From Heterostelium multicystogenum (Eukaryota > Evosea > Eumycetozoa > Acytosteliales > Acytosteliaceae), in contig RCNN01000412.1 in the NCBI GenBank assembly GCA_003667245.1, forward strand, positions 1 to 20,625: 20,625 bases of DNA. The letters are read 5' to 3'. Below, piece by piece: positions 1 to 8,041 of the stretch (position 1 is the stretch's first letter; every line of letters starts with the position of its first letter). The position numbers and the translations under genes are program-made. Below the pieces are notes generated by a model. It was given only the letters and a program-made list of their open reading frames with translations, ran no database searches and was not told the origin of the DNA.

Positions 1-1227
1 GGGCCGGCGCCCTGGCGCAAGCAGGATGTTGCCGGGGTGCGACCAGTCGACCTGTTCCGGTGCCAGCGGGTTGCCCTGGCTGTCGAGCACTTGCAGGTTC
101 TGCTGGCGCAGGTATTCGGGGTTCAAGGCGGATTCGCCGGCAGCTTGTCCTCGCGCATGATGGTGGGCGGGATGGTCCAGGTGGGGTTCAGGGTCAGCCG
201 GGTGGATGCGCGACTTCAGCAGCGGCGTCTGGCGGTCGGCGCGGCCGACTTGCAGGCGGGTTTGCCACACGGGCACGCCGCCCTGGTAGAAGCTCAGTTG
301 CGCCGCTGCCACGTTCACCAGCACGCCCTCGGGTTCCAGGTCCCGGGACAGCCAGCGAAACCGTTCAAGGTTGATGCGCAATTGTTCGCGGCGAATCGCC
401 GGGCTGATGTTCAGCTCGGTGACCGTGCCGGGGCCGATCACGCCGTCGGCTTGCAGGGAATGGCTTTGCTGGAAGGTCTTGACCGCGTTGACCAACTCGC
501 CACGGTATTGCGTCCCCGCGGAGGTGGCGCTCAGGTAGCCGCCATTGACCATTCGCCGCGCCAGTTGCGGCACCCGCGAATCGTCCATGCCCGGGCGCAG
601 CAACGGGCCGCTGGCCAGGGCTTCCCAATGCTGCAACGGTTGCTGGCGCAAGGCGGCGTAGGCACTGCGCAGGCCAAGGTATAGCGGCGCGCTCGGGCGG
701 GCCTGGTCGAAGGCTTGGGCGACGTTCTGCATGCCGGCCTCGGCCATGGCCAGCAATTGGGTGTCGGGGTCCGGGGCCGGTTGCGAATGCCAGACGGGCT
801 CGAAGCGCGACTGCTGCAAGCGGCCGAAATGCAGGTCCTGCAGGGCTTGCAGGTACTGCTGGCTGGTACCGATATCGATGCACAGCACGTTCCCCGCGGC
901 ATCCGCCGGGGGCAGTCTATAGTGAATCGGGTCCAGGCCATCGTCGGCCAGCAACTGCAGTTGGGCTAGCAATGCGGCGCGGCGATCCCCCTCGGACCAC
1001 AGCACCACGTCGCCCTGCTGCTGATAAAACGCCTGCAAACGCGCCAGGGAAGGCGCATCGACCTGCCCGTCCGGGCCTGGGCAAACGGTCGACAATTGCG
1101 AGAGCGCCAATTGCACCGGGCCCGGCGACACCACCAACAGGTCTTCGCCTGTCGCGACCAGCGGTGCAACGAGCAGGCAAATGCTCAAGTAACATGCGTG
1201 TTTTTTGAACAATCGCTTAGCTCCCAT
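1..1227 (-). CDS. YcbB/LdtD-type L,D-transpeptidase (N-terminal part, broken frame, runs off left edge)
   Basis: Periplasmic enzyme of the YcbB/LdtD family, which makes 3-3 cross-links in peptidoglycan. The chosen ATG at 1227 begins MGAKRLFKKHACYLSICLLV, a signal peptide. The correct frame then shows the scaffold region (DDGLDPIHYRLPPADAAGN), a peptidoglycan-binding repeat (VKTFQQSHSLQADGVIGPGT) and the start of the catalytic domain (RINLERFRWLSRDLEPEGVLVNV, then VGRADRQTP). After frame changes near 210, 140 and 20 the family motifs NPTWTIPPTIMREDKLP, ALNPEYLRQQNLQVLD and RQGAGP follow. The catalytic SxxC part lies outside the window. The next gene starts only 22 bases away on the other strand. 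Family assignment is firm. The breaks look like sequencing indels, because the protein continues across each one. Confidence 0.88.
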   Translation of the reverse strand, partial: MGAKRLFKKHACYLSICLLVAPLVATGEDLLVVSPGPVQLALSQLSTVCPGPDGQVDAPSLARLQAFYQQQGDVVLWSEGDRRAALLAQLQLLADDGLDPIHYRLPPADAAGNVLCIDIGTSQQYLQALQDLHFGRLQQSRFEPVWHSQPAPDPDTQLLAMAEAGMQNVAQAFDQARPSAPLYLGLRSAYAALRQQPLQHWEALASGPLLRPGMDDSRVPQLARRMVNGGYLSATSAGTQYRGELVNAVKTFQQSHSLQADGVIGPGTVTELNISPAIRREQLRINLERFRWLSRDLEPEGVLVNVAAAQLSFYQGGVPVWQTRLQVGRADRQTPLLKSRIHPADPEPHLDHPAHHHARGQAAGESALNPEYLRQQNLQVLDSQGNPLAPEQVDWSHPGNILLAPGRRP

Positions 1228-1249
1228 CCACGGCGGAGATGCTTTATAC

Positions 1250-1966
1250 ATGCTGACCTTTTGCTGCCGACTCGGCCTGATCATCTCGACCTTTGCCTCG
1301 CTGAGCACCGTTGCGCTCGCAGACACGGGTAAACCTCTTACTCTGTATAGCAGCCTCGCCCACGCCGCTCCAGAACTCAACCCCGATGTACTGAAAAGAG
1401 CCTTGAGCGCCATGCAATGCGCGGTGGGCAATGGCATCGAACAGTCCGACCGGCTGGCGGTGATCGACTATTCCCAACCTTCGACCGCTCGTCGCCTATG
1501 GATCTTCGACCTGCGCAAGAAGACATTAGTGCTGCGGGATTTGGTGGCCCACGGACAAAAATCCGGGGAAAACTTCGCCACCCAGTTCTCCAACCGTGAA
1601 GGCAGTTACCAGTCCAGCATTGGCTTGTTCCGCACCCAGGAGAGCTACGAAAGGCGCTCACGGCTACTCGCTGCGCATGGACGGCCTGGAGCCGGGTTTC
1701 AATGACCGTGCACGGGACCGCGCCATCGTGATCCATGCCGCCGACTATGTAAGCCCGTTGTGGAGCAAGCGCGAAGGCCGTATCGGCCGCAGCCAGGGCT
1801 GCCCCGCCGTACGCCCCGCAGGTAGCGCGCCAAAGTGGTGGACAAACTCAAGGACGGCCAGTTCATGTTTTCCTGGTACCCCGACCAGCGCTGGCTGAAG
1901 TCCTCGGCTTACCTCAACTGCAAGCCGCGCCAGATGGCGAGTGCCGGTACTGTCAAAGGCGGTTGA
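1250..1966 (+). CDS. Murein L,D-transpeptidase catalytic domain family protein (YkuD_2 type), broken frame
   Basis: Predicted exported protein of the YkuD_2 family. ATG 1250 is preceded by GGAGA at 1234-1238 and begins MLTFCCRLGLIISTFASLSTVALA, a signal peptide. The body reads LSAMQCAVG, RLAVIDYSQPSTARRLWIFDLRKKTLVL, VAHGQKSGENFATQFSNREGS, then after an extra A near 1650 HGYSLRMDGLEPGFNDRARD, AIVIHAADYV and SQGCPAVRP. The His of VIHAADY and the Cys of SQGCPAV match the family's expected catalytic residues. Two further extra bases near 1821 and 1835 return the frame to VVDKLKDGQFMFSWYPDQRWL and a TGA at 1964-1966. The length of about 237 residues is normal for the family. It is divergent from the YcbB-type gene, so both probably act on the cell wall. 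Confidence 0.87.
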
Positions 1967-2004
1967 TGCTCTCGCTGTTGCCGTGCACCATGCGGCTCAC
2001 GCCA

Positions 2005-2028
2005 CCAGGAACTCCACCGTGTTCCTGG
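2005..2028. other. Short perfect inverted repeat (8-bp arms, 8-nt loop)
   Basis: CCAGGAAC at 2005-2012 is mirrored by GTTCCTGG at 2021-2028, in the 86-base gap between the YkuD_2 gene and the creatininase-family gene. No T run follows on either strand, so it is not a clear intrinsic terminator. It could be a weak terminator stem, an operator or chance. Confidence 0.35.
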
Positions 2029-2052
2029 GCTTGATGAGAGAGAGAACCTGAG

Positions 2053-2806
2053 ATGCTTTTACATCAATCCACCTGGATCGAGATTGGCCAGTTTTCTGGA
2101 ACGCAGCCGCAGCATCGTGATTCCCATCGGCTCCAACGAACAACACGGCCCCACCGGCCTGTTGGGCACCGACTGGATGTGCCCGGAAATCATTGCCCAT
2201 GAAGCGCAGAAGAACGCCGACATCCTGATCGGCCCGACCTTCAACATCGGCATGGCCCAGCACCACCTGGGCTTCCCGGGCACCATTTCCCTGCGCCCTT
2301 CGACCTTTATCGCGGCGATTGGTGATTGGGTACGTTCGTTGGCAGGCCATGGTTTCGAGAAGATCCTGTTTTCTCAATGGCCACGGCGGCAATATTGCCT
2401 CGATCGAAGCGGCGTTCTCCGAGCTGTATGCCGAGGCCAGCTTCAGCGGGCGCCCGTCGGGTTATGCGCTGAAAACTGTGCAACTGGTGGGACCTGGAAG
2501 GCGTGAACGAACTGGCGCACCAGCAGTTCCCGGTGGGCCACGGCAGCCATGCCACGCCGTCGGAGATTCGCCGTGACCCAATGGGCCTACCCGGACGCAA
2601 TCAAGTCGGCAGACTACTCGCCGCAAATCGCCAACACCGGCCCGATTCGCGAAGCCCGCGACTTCCGCGCGCGTTTCCCGGGATGGGCGCATGGGTTCAG
2701 ACCCGGCGCTGGCCACCCCGCAAAAAGGCGGTGAGTTGGTGGCGTTGGCGGCCAAGGGGTTGGTGAAAGCGGTCGATACGTTCAGCGCGAGCCAAAGCCG
2801 AGCTGA
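2053..2806 (+). CDS. Creatininase-family amidohydrolase, broken frame
   Basis: Metal-dependent cyclic-amide hydrolase of the creatininase superfamily; the true substrate cannot be told from sequence. ATG 2053 follows a purine-rich GAGAGAGA stretch and begins [11 protein letters not shown]. Family motifs in order: [20 protein letters not shown] (metal-ligand Glu, His and Asp region, about residues 20-40), [48 protein letters not shown], then [10 protein letters not shown]. Single-base indels near 2094, 2373, 2477, 2566, 2683 and 2788 split it into seven pieces. Correcting all of them yields about 250 residues ending at TGA 2804-2806, the usual family size. The terminal frame change is the least certain. 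It stands alone, with a REP pair directly downstream. Confidence 0.85.
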
Positions 2807-2834
2807 ATCATTTACTCAGACAATGAAGACCAAC

Positions 2835-2941
2835 TGTGGGAGTTGTCGAGCCTTAGCGAGGCTGCGATGGGATCACCTCGGTGTCACTGTCATACCGCAG
2901 CGATGCCATCGCAGCCTCGCTAAAGCTCGACAGCTCCCACA
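2835..2941. repeat. Inverted REP pair (REPIN-like), family 1
   Basis: Two 36-base arms, 2835-2870 and 2906-2941, are reverse complements with two mismatches and a 35-base spacer. Each begins TGTGGGAG and contains TTAGCGAGGCTGCGAT or its near-copy, a form common in intergenic DNA of fluorescent pseudomonads. It sits between convergent genes (creatininase family on plus, lipoprotein on minus). It may also act as a bidirectional transcript end. Confidence 0.85.
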
Positions 2942-2960
2942 TCAGATCCTCGCCCGTCGA

Positions 2961-3303
2961 TTACAGGCAATCCTGCGCCGCATGCTCGAACCGCGACGGC
3001 TTGAACGTCGATGCCAACGGCTTGCGCTCGTACAGGAACACCTTGCCGCCGTCCTGGGACTTGTTAGACTTCGAGGATGTTGTCCGCGGCGATCTTGCTG
3101 CTCACCACGATCCGGGCATGCCGCGAATTCTGCGTGACCGTGGAGGTCATGCCGTTTTTCTCGAACTTGGGCACCACGCACTGCACGTAGGCTTCAGGGT
3201 CCTTGACGGTTTGCAGGGTGAGGGTTGGGGCATTGGGGGCGGATGCACAGCCCGTCATCAATAAAGAAGCAGAAGCCATCGCTGGCACTAACAACACGCG
3301 CAT
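2961..3303 (-). CDS. Small lipoprotein of unknown function, one frameshift
   Basis: ATG 3303 with CAGGAA a few bases upstream begins MRVLLVPAMASASLLMTGCA. The LMTGC lipobox at about residues 15-19 predicts a lipid-anchored Cys at position 19. The mature part reads TLTLQTVKDPEAYVQCVVPKFE, MTSTVTQNSRHARIVVSSKI, then DNILEV. An extra A near 3068 creates a false stop; past it the frame continues YKSQDGGKVFLYERKPLAS to TAA at 2961-2963, giving about 113 residues. I do not recognise the family. The gene lies about 30 bases downstream of the exported-protein gene on the same strand, so the two are probably co-transcribed and may act together in the envelope. Confidence 0.8.
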
Positions 3304-3332
3304 AAAAATTCCTGAAAAATAAACGAAGTGGG

Positions 3333-4007
3333 CTAACCGGCAGCGACCAACGCCTTGAGCGAGGCATCGAACTGCTTTAATGCGTTCAACTGAACGTCGC
3401 GCTGCTGCCCAATCTGTGCAGCGATCTGGGGCGCCGTTTTGTCATGTACCCACACATTAGGCAAGTGCATTTGCATCGAACCCTCGGCTTTGGCGATGTA
3501 TTGCAGGTCAAGGTCATAGAACTTGGCAACAAACCGCGCTTCCACCCGATCATTACGCTGGGTCAGCAATTGGTTGTAGGTATCGAGCATCACCACACAT
3601 CCGGGTGCGCCTGCAACAGCGCATCAAGGTTGTCGTAACGGGTGACCGAGGCAAAGGTGTGCCGCAACGAAGCCATCAGCCAGTCAATCGCCAGGTCCGG
3701 GTCGGAACTGTCGACGAAGGCCTGGCGAATCTGCTCGTCCAGCTGGCCCTTGGCACCATTGACCGCCATGGCGTGGTAGCGCGCCAGGTACTCAAGGTTG
3801 TCGAGGGTGTTGTCGCTGTAGAGCACGCCGACCGATTGCGAATGCTGCAACCCGACCGGGCTGGCGACGATTGGCGCCAGGTGGCTGGCTTGAAGCCCCC
3901 CGGCCGACGCAGAGCCAACCATTGTGCTCATCAGCAGCGCCACCAGGGCCAAACCGGTAAAAAGTCCTCATCGCAGGGTCCTTGCACATCATGTTCAATG
4001 ATGGCAA
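3333..4007 (-). CDS. Exported protein of unknown function, broken frame
   Basis: Two starts are possible. A TTG at 4007 sits just after a very strong AAGGAGGA site (about 4010-4020). An in-frame ATG at 3971 has AAGGA seven bases upstream and begins MRTFTGLALVALLMSTMVGS once one extra T is allowed for. Either gives a signal peptide cut near SASAGG. The mature protein reads LQASHLAPIVASPVGLQHSQ, VLYSDNTLDNLEYLARYHAM, FVDSSDPDLAIDWLMASLRH, then after a frame break near 3592 MLDTYNQLLTQRNDRVEARF and ends QFDASLKALVAAG at TAG 3333-3335. About 212-224 residues, no transmembrane segment after the signal. Family not recognised. The SDNTLDNLEYLARYHA and DLQYIAKAEGSMQM stretches would be useful search seeds. 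Likely first gene of a two-gene operon with the lipoprotein. Confidence 0.78.
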
Positions 4008-4114
4008 TTGTCCTCCTTTTTCAGAAAAACAGAACTCGCAATACTTGATGGTGACTATTATCTAGAGCAATAGTGTCGTGCAGGCCGCCTCACACAAAAT
4101 GATAAGGAACGCCT

Positions 4115-4378
4115 ATGAAGCCCACCAGAAAACCTTCGAATCGCATCCGTGAAGCTGTGCTTCCGGAGTTTCGCGAGCGGGTTGCCGATTACCTGGTCGA
4201 CTATGAGGAAGTGCTGCTGGACAACGCCGCCGAACCGGAAGTGGTCTACGCGATTGCCCAGCAACTGCGTGGCTACCTGCGCGGCTTGAACACCACCCGG
4301 GTGCTGGGCATGGCCGACTGGGAAGACCTTGACCGCCGGGTGGTGCAAAGCTGGCTGGTGCTGCTCAAAGCCGAATAA
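4115..4378 (+). CDS. Small conserved-looking protein of unknown function (87 aa)
   Basis: One of the few unbroken frames in the window. ATG 4115 is preceded by AAGGA at about 4102-4106. The protein is soluble and acidic with a basic N-terminus (MKPTRKPSNRIREAVLPEFR), followed by helix-like stretches such as RVADYLVDYEEVLLDNAAEP, VVYAIAQQLRGYLRGLNTTR and DLDRRVVQSWLVLLKAE. There are no Cys residues, signal peptide or membrane segment. I do not recognise a named family; all-helical composition is an inference. It is divergent from the exported-protein operon and convergent with the GntR gene, whose stop lies 16 bases beyond this gene's TAA. Confidence 0.78.
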   Translation: MKPTRKPSNRIREAVLPEFRERVADYLVDYEEVLLDNAAEPEVVYAIAQQLRGYLRGLNTTRVLGMADWEDLDRRVVQSWLVLLKAE

Positions 4379-4393
4379 CACTGCACCTCAAGC

Positions 4394-5126
4394 TCAGCGT
4401 ATATCCACGCGATAACGGAAATGTTCGGCGTGGCCACGGCCGCGTCGCAACTCCAGGGGTTGGCCGGCGTAATCCCGGGCCAGCCGCTCGATCACCATCA
4501 CCGGGCTGCCCACCGGCACCTGCAACCAACGGGCCCACACATCATCGATGGACTCGGCGGTGAGGGCTTTCCTCGGCAGATGCCACGACTTGCCCGCAGA
4601 CTTCTTCGTAAGTGGGGTACAACAGCAATCCCTGCCGGGTCAGATCCACGTCCAGCAGCGCCTGGAACCGCTCGCGCGGCAGCCAGATTTCCTCGGCCAG
4701 CACTGGCCCGGTGTCCAGCACGTGTACCCGCACGATGCAGATTACCGGCGCATCCGCTGCCAGCCCCAGCACCTCGCTCACCGACAACGGCGCCTTCACC
4801 GGCTTGACCGACAGGATTCCGGCTCTGCGGCAGCTGGCATTCACCGCCCGGGCCCTGGAAGCGGAAACACCGGAACAACGACGACTGAAACTTCGGGCGG
4901 CGCACAAACGTACCACGGCCCTGCTGGCGCTCCAGAATGCCCTCGCCCACCAATGCCTCGATCGCTTTACGCACGGTGCCGGTAGACAGCTGGTACTGGG
5001 TGGACAACACCGCTTCAGGGGGAATAGCCGCACCGGCACGCCAGTGATTATTGGCAATCTGCTCAATCAGATGATCCCGAAAACGCTGGTACAGCGGCAG
5101 GCGGAGTCACTCGACAGTATATTCAT
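4394..5126 (-). CDS. GntR-family transcriptional regulator with UTRA ligand domain, broken frame
   Basis: DNA-binding repressor or activator of the GntR/HutC type. ATG 5126 begins MNILSSDSA. After a frame change near 5097 it reads LYQRFRDHLIEQIANNHWRA, then the winged-helix region (LSTQYQLSTGTVRKAIEALV, GEGILERQQGRGTFVRRPKF, about residues 35-75), then the FRFQGPGGE linker typical of this subfamily. The UTRA half is in other frames: VICIVRVHVLDTGPVLAEEI WLPRERFQALLDVDLT, and the C-terminus SPVMVIERLARDYAGQPLEL RRGRGHAEHFRYRVDIR. Breaks occur near 5097, 4880, 4590 and 4555; corrected length is about 243 residues. Ligand unknown. It follows the glutathione transferase gene on the same strand by 33 bases, which may reflect shared transcription. 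Confidence 0.85.
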
Positions 5127-5159
5127 GGATCAGGATTCACTTAGTAATTGAGGAGGTGA

Positions 5160-5792
5160 CTACAGCGACGGTCGTGCCTGCTTGACCCATTCCTGGACCG
5201 AAGGCCGTTGCCATTGACGCTGGGCGTACGCCACCAGGTTGGCGGGCACGCTGTCACCGTTGAGGATCAGCCGGTTGAGCATCACGGCCAGGTCCACGTC
5301 GGCAATCGACCACGCGCCGAACAGGTAGTCGCGACCGTCGGCCAACAGCGCCTGCGCCGCGTTGATCAGCGTGTGGGCCGCTGCTTCAGCAACCGGCGAC
5401 AGCGGTTCGCCCTTGAGCCCGTAAAACACCACCAGGGTCGAGCGTTCCTGCCGAATCGGCATCAAGTCACTGCGCAACCACGCCTGTACCTGCCGCGCCC
5501 TCGCCCGCTGGCGGGGTTCGGCCGGGTACACCGGCACCTGCGGGAACACATCCTCCAGGTACTCGGTAATCGCCGATGACTCGGACAGCGCAAAACTCAC
5601 CCTGCACCAGGGTCGGCACGCGCCCGTCAGCGACAAGTGCGTGTACGCGTCAGTCTGGTTCTCGGCCGTGTCGAGGTTCAACGTGAGCAGTTCAAATTCA
5701 AGGCCCTTTTCCCGCAGGGTCACAAACGCCGACATCGCGTAGGGACTGGTGAAATGGGCGTCAACGTACAGGCTCAGCGGGCGATGGTTCAC
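5160..5792 (-). CDS. yfcF: Glutathione S-transferase, YfcF type
   Basis: Cytosolic glutathione transferase/peroxidase-like enzyme. A GTG at 5792 is chosen because AAGGAGA lies seven bases upstream; the frame stays open further upstream but without homology. It begins VNHRPLSLYVDAHFTSPYAM, matching the E. coli YfcF thioredoxin-fold start. Other shared blocks are FALSESSAITEYLEDVFP, RARARQVQAWLRSDLMPIRQ, YLFGAWSIADVDLAVMLNRL and QWQRPSVQEWV near the end. The stretch 5592-5625 is read in a wrong frame: one C is missing near 5622 and one T is extra near 5593, so the two errors cancel. Corrected, it reads SLTGRVPTLVQGEFALSE, the expected cis-Pro loop. About 210 residues, ending at TAG 5160-5162. 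Confidence 0.9.
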   Translation of the reverse strand: MNHRPLSLYVDAHFTSPYAMSAFVTLREKGLEFELLTLNLDTAENQTDAYTHLSLTGACRPWCRVSFALSESSAITEYLEDVFPQVPVYPAEPRQRARARQVQAWLRSDLMPIRQERSTLVVFYGLKGEPLSPVAEAAAHTLINAAQALLADGRDYLFGAWSIADVDLAVMLNRLILNGDSVPANLVAYAQRQWQRPSVQEWVKQARPSL

Positions 5793-5834
5793 GGCGACAT
5801 CTCCTTGGTGGGAGCACCACACTACGAGATCGCG

Positions 5835-5861
5835 CCGCGCAAATGAAATGCGCGGTTTTTT
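5835..5861 (+). terminator. Rho-independent terminator, plus-strand polarity, without an obvious upstream gene
   Basis: A perfect 7-bp stem, CCGCGCA (5835-5841) with TGCGCGG (5849-5855), a 7-base loop and six T residues at 5856-5861. The T run makes it a plus-strand terminator only. The genes on its left are all minus strand and the next plus gene starts at 5963, so it has no known transcript to end. It may stop antisense transcription from the yfcF region or end a short RNA. Confidence 0.7.
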
Positions 5862-5962
5862 ATGGGGCATTCCTGGCTGGAATACCATCGATAATGGCAA
5901 TACTATGGCCCCTTGAACCCACCCGTAACGCCCCGAAAAGCGGATCAAGGAACGATCACTAG

Positions 5963-7394
5963 ATGAAAAAGCGGTTGTCGTCATCCACGGAATCGGCGAG
6001 CAGCGCCCGATGGATACCCTGCGTGGCTTCGTCGAAGCGGCGATCCCGGCGGACACCCCCGAGGCGACGCCTTTCTACTGGAGCAAACCCGACCGGTTTT
6101 CGCGCAACTTTGATTTGCGCGTGTTGAAGTCGGCGGGTCGCAACACCACCGATTTCTACGAGTACTACTGGGCCCACAAGATGCAGGGCACCAAAGGTCG
6201 GGCACCTGCTCAGTTGGCTATGGGACATTTTCAAGCGTCCGCGCCGGGATATCCCGACGGCCATCGTGCCGATCTGGCGCGCCACGCGGTGGGCCTTGCT
6301 GGCCCTGCTCGTGCTGCTGGTCAGCGGTACCCTGGCGACGCTGTATGGCCGATTCCCCACAGCGACAACCCTTCGCCCTGATCCCGGTGCTGCTGGCGGT
6401 GATCGGCCTGGCCCTGAAGTATTCGGCACTGTCGTACCTTGGCGATGCCGCCCGCTACCTGAGCCCCAACCCGCAGAACGTGGTGGTGCGCGAACAGATT
6501 CCGCGCCGATGGCGTCGACCTGCTGCGCGCCCTGCATGACAAGGGTGATTACGACCGCATCATCGTCGTCGGCCACAGTTTGGGCAGCGTGATTGCCTAC
6601 GACATCGTCGGCTACCTGTGGCACGAGCATCACGATCAGTTACGCCCCGGCGGCCCGGAACTCGCCGCCCGCTACGCCAACCACGAGCGATTGCAACCGG
6701 TGGTCCAGGACACCCTGCCAAAGGCTGGAAACGCCCTCGACGGCCGCCTGCAAAGCCTCCTCAGGTTCCGCGAACAGCAAGCCGAAGCCTTTATCGAACA
6801 ACGCAACCTCGGCAACCCGTGGCGCATCACCGACCTCGTCACCCTCGGCAGCCCGATGGCCCACGCCAGCCTGTTACTGGGCCGCAGCGTGAGCGACTTC
6901 AAGCGCCGCATCGAACGCCGCGAAGCCCCCCGCCTGCCCGCCGACGCTCGACGATAAGGGCTACGGCTACAGCGGCCGGCTGCCCGTCACCGTGGGCGGT
7001 CGCCCATTTTCACCCCTGTATTTGCAACCATGCCGCGGCCTTCGCCGTGACCCGTTGGACCAACCTCTACTTCCCCGCGCCCCTGGGCCTGTTTGGCGAC
7101 ATCGTCGGCGGCCCGGTCAGCCCGGTGATGGGCCCCGGCGTACTGGACCTGCCGGTCAGCGTGGGCAAATGGAAAGGCTGGCTCGCCAGCTCCTGGCTCA
7201 GCCACACCCATTACTGGAGCGAACGCGGCGGCGCCAAGGGCTACCTGAATAAACTGACCACCGATGACGCGGCGATTACCCAAGGCGAACGTCCGTCGGC
7301 GACTGAAGCGTTGCGCTGGGCGATTGATCTCAAGGGTGTGCGGCGTTTTCGCCAGGCGGGCGTCAGAGACTTAGTGGCTGAACCCGAGGCCTAG
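5963..7394 (+). CDS. Alpha/beta hydrolase with two internal membrane segments, broken frame
   Basis: Predicted serine hydrolase (lipase/esterase fold) of unknown substrate. ATG 5963 has AAGGA at 5948-5952; one A is missing in the following A run, after which the frame reads KAVVVIHGIGEQRPMDTLRG, an oxyanion-loop-like HGIG motif. Then FYEYYWAHKM, two hydrophobic segments (WALLALLVLLVSGTLATLYG and FALIPVLLAVIGLALKYSAL, about residues 105-157), and the nucleophile elbow IIVVGHSLGSVIAYDIVGYL with Ser near residue 205. Later blocks are ITDLVTLGSPMAHASLLLGR and VTRWTNLYFPAPLGLFGDIV GGPVSP. Breaks lie near 5970, 6203, 6358, 6502, 6945 and 7028. Corrected length is about 476 residues, ending at TAG 7392-7394. 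The GHSLG serine motif is clear; the acid and His residues are not assigned. Confidence 0.82.
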
Positions 7395-7938
7395 CCCGAA
7401 AAGCCACCGTCCTCCAGGAACGCCCGCTCCTCCTCTGTCGTGACCCTGGCCAACACCTCATTACGATGAGGAAAGCGCCCGAACCGCTCGATGATGCGGG
7501 CGTGCTCCTTGGCCCAGCGGTAGGTATTGGCATCAAGGTCCTTGTTCAGGGCCAGCGACAGCTGTTGATCCCGGGATCTTCAGAATGCTCGAAGGGCAAA
7601 TAACAAAACGCCCGCAGCGGGGTTTCGATCGACTTGTCCATCCCCGCCTCGACCATCTGCCGCGCGTACAAACGCGCCAGCGGGTCGGTGGCGAACATAT
7701 GCGCCGTGCCACGGAAGGTATTGCGCGGGAACTGGTCCAGCAGCAACAGCAACGCCAGCGCGCCTTCCGGCGTTTGCATCCAGCTCTCCAGTTCGCGCCG
7801 GGCCGCCTGCAAATGCGTGGTGTAGAAAGCCTCGCGAAAACGCCGGTCAAACCCTTCATCCTTGGCAAACCAGCGCTTGGGCCCACCTGTTTTCCAGAAC
7901 TCAATAACCGCCATTGCTGCATTTTCGATCGTCGTCAC
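7391..7938 (-). CDS. DUF924-family protein, one frameshift
   Basis: Member of the DUF924 (TPR-like fold) family of unknown function. GTG 7938 is chosen because AGGAGAGG lies immediately upstream; an in-frame GTG at 7956 is the alternative. It begins VTTIENAAMAVIEFWKTGGP, then the family signatures KRWFAKDEGFDRRFREAFYT, EGALALLLLLDQFPRNTFRG, FATDPLARLYARQMVEAGMD and FCYLPFEHSEDP. An extra base near 7570 breaks the frame; past it DQQLSLALNKDLDANTYRWA, IIERFGRFPHRNEVLARVTT and EERAFLEDGGFSG follow, to TAG on the minus strand at 7391-7393. About 182 residues, normal for the family. It converges on the hydrolase, with stop codons sharing the palindrome CTAG. Confidence 0.9.
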
Positions 7939-8041
7939 AATCCTCTCCTCACTCACTCCACAAATTTCATCATCACTCTAAACAAAATCTATAAAGTTTC
8001 GGAACGTGTCTGAATGTTTCCACCGCACACAGGTAGTGTTG

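Noticed and set aside
37..684. Plus-strand open frame of 215 codons
   Set aside because: It lies antisense to the L,D-transpeptidase, whose minus-strand frame shows clear family motifs; its own protein has no recognisable features.
2881..3264. Plus-strand frame of 127 codons
   Set aside because: It begins inside a REP arm and runs antisense to the lipoprotein gene.
5793..6056. N-terminal extension of the glutathione transferase frame
   Set aside because: The frame is open, but the part upstream of GTG 5792 has no family match, overlaps the start of the divergent hydrolase gene and crosses a terminator hairpin; a strong ribosome site supports 5792.
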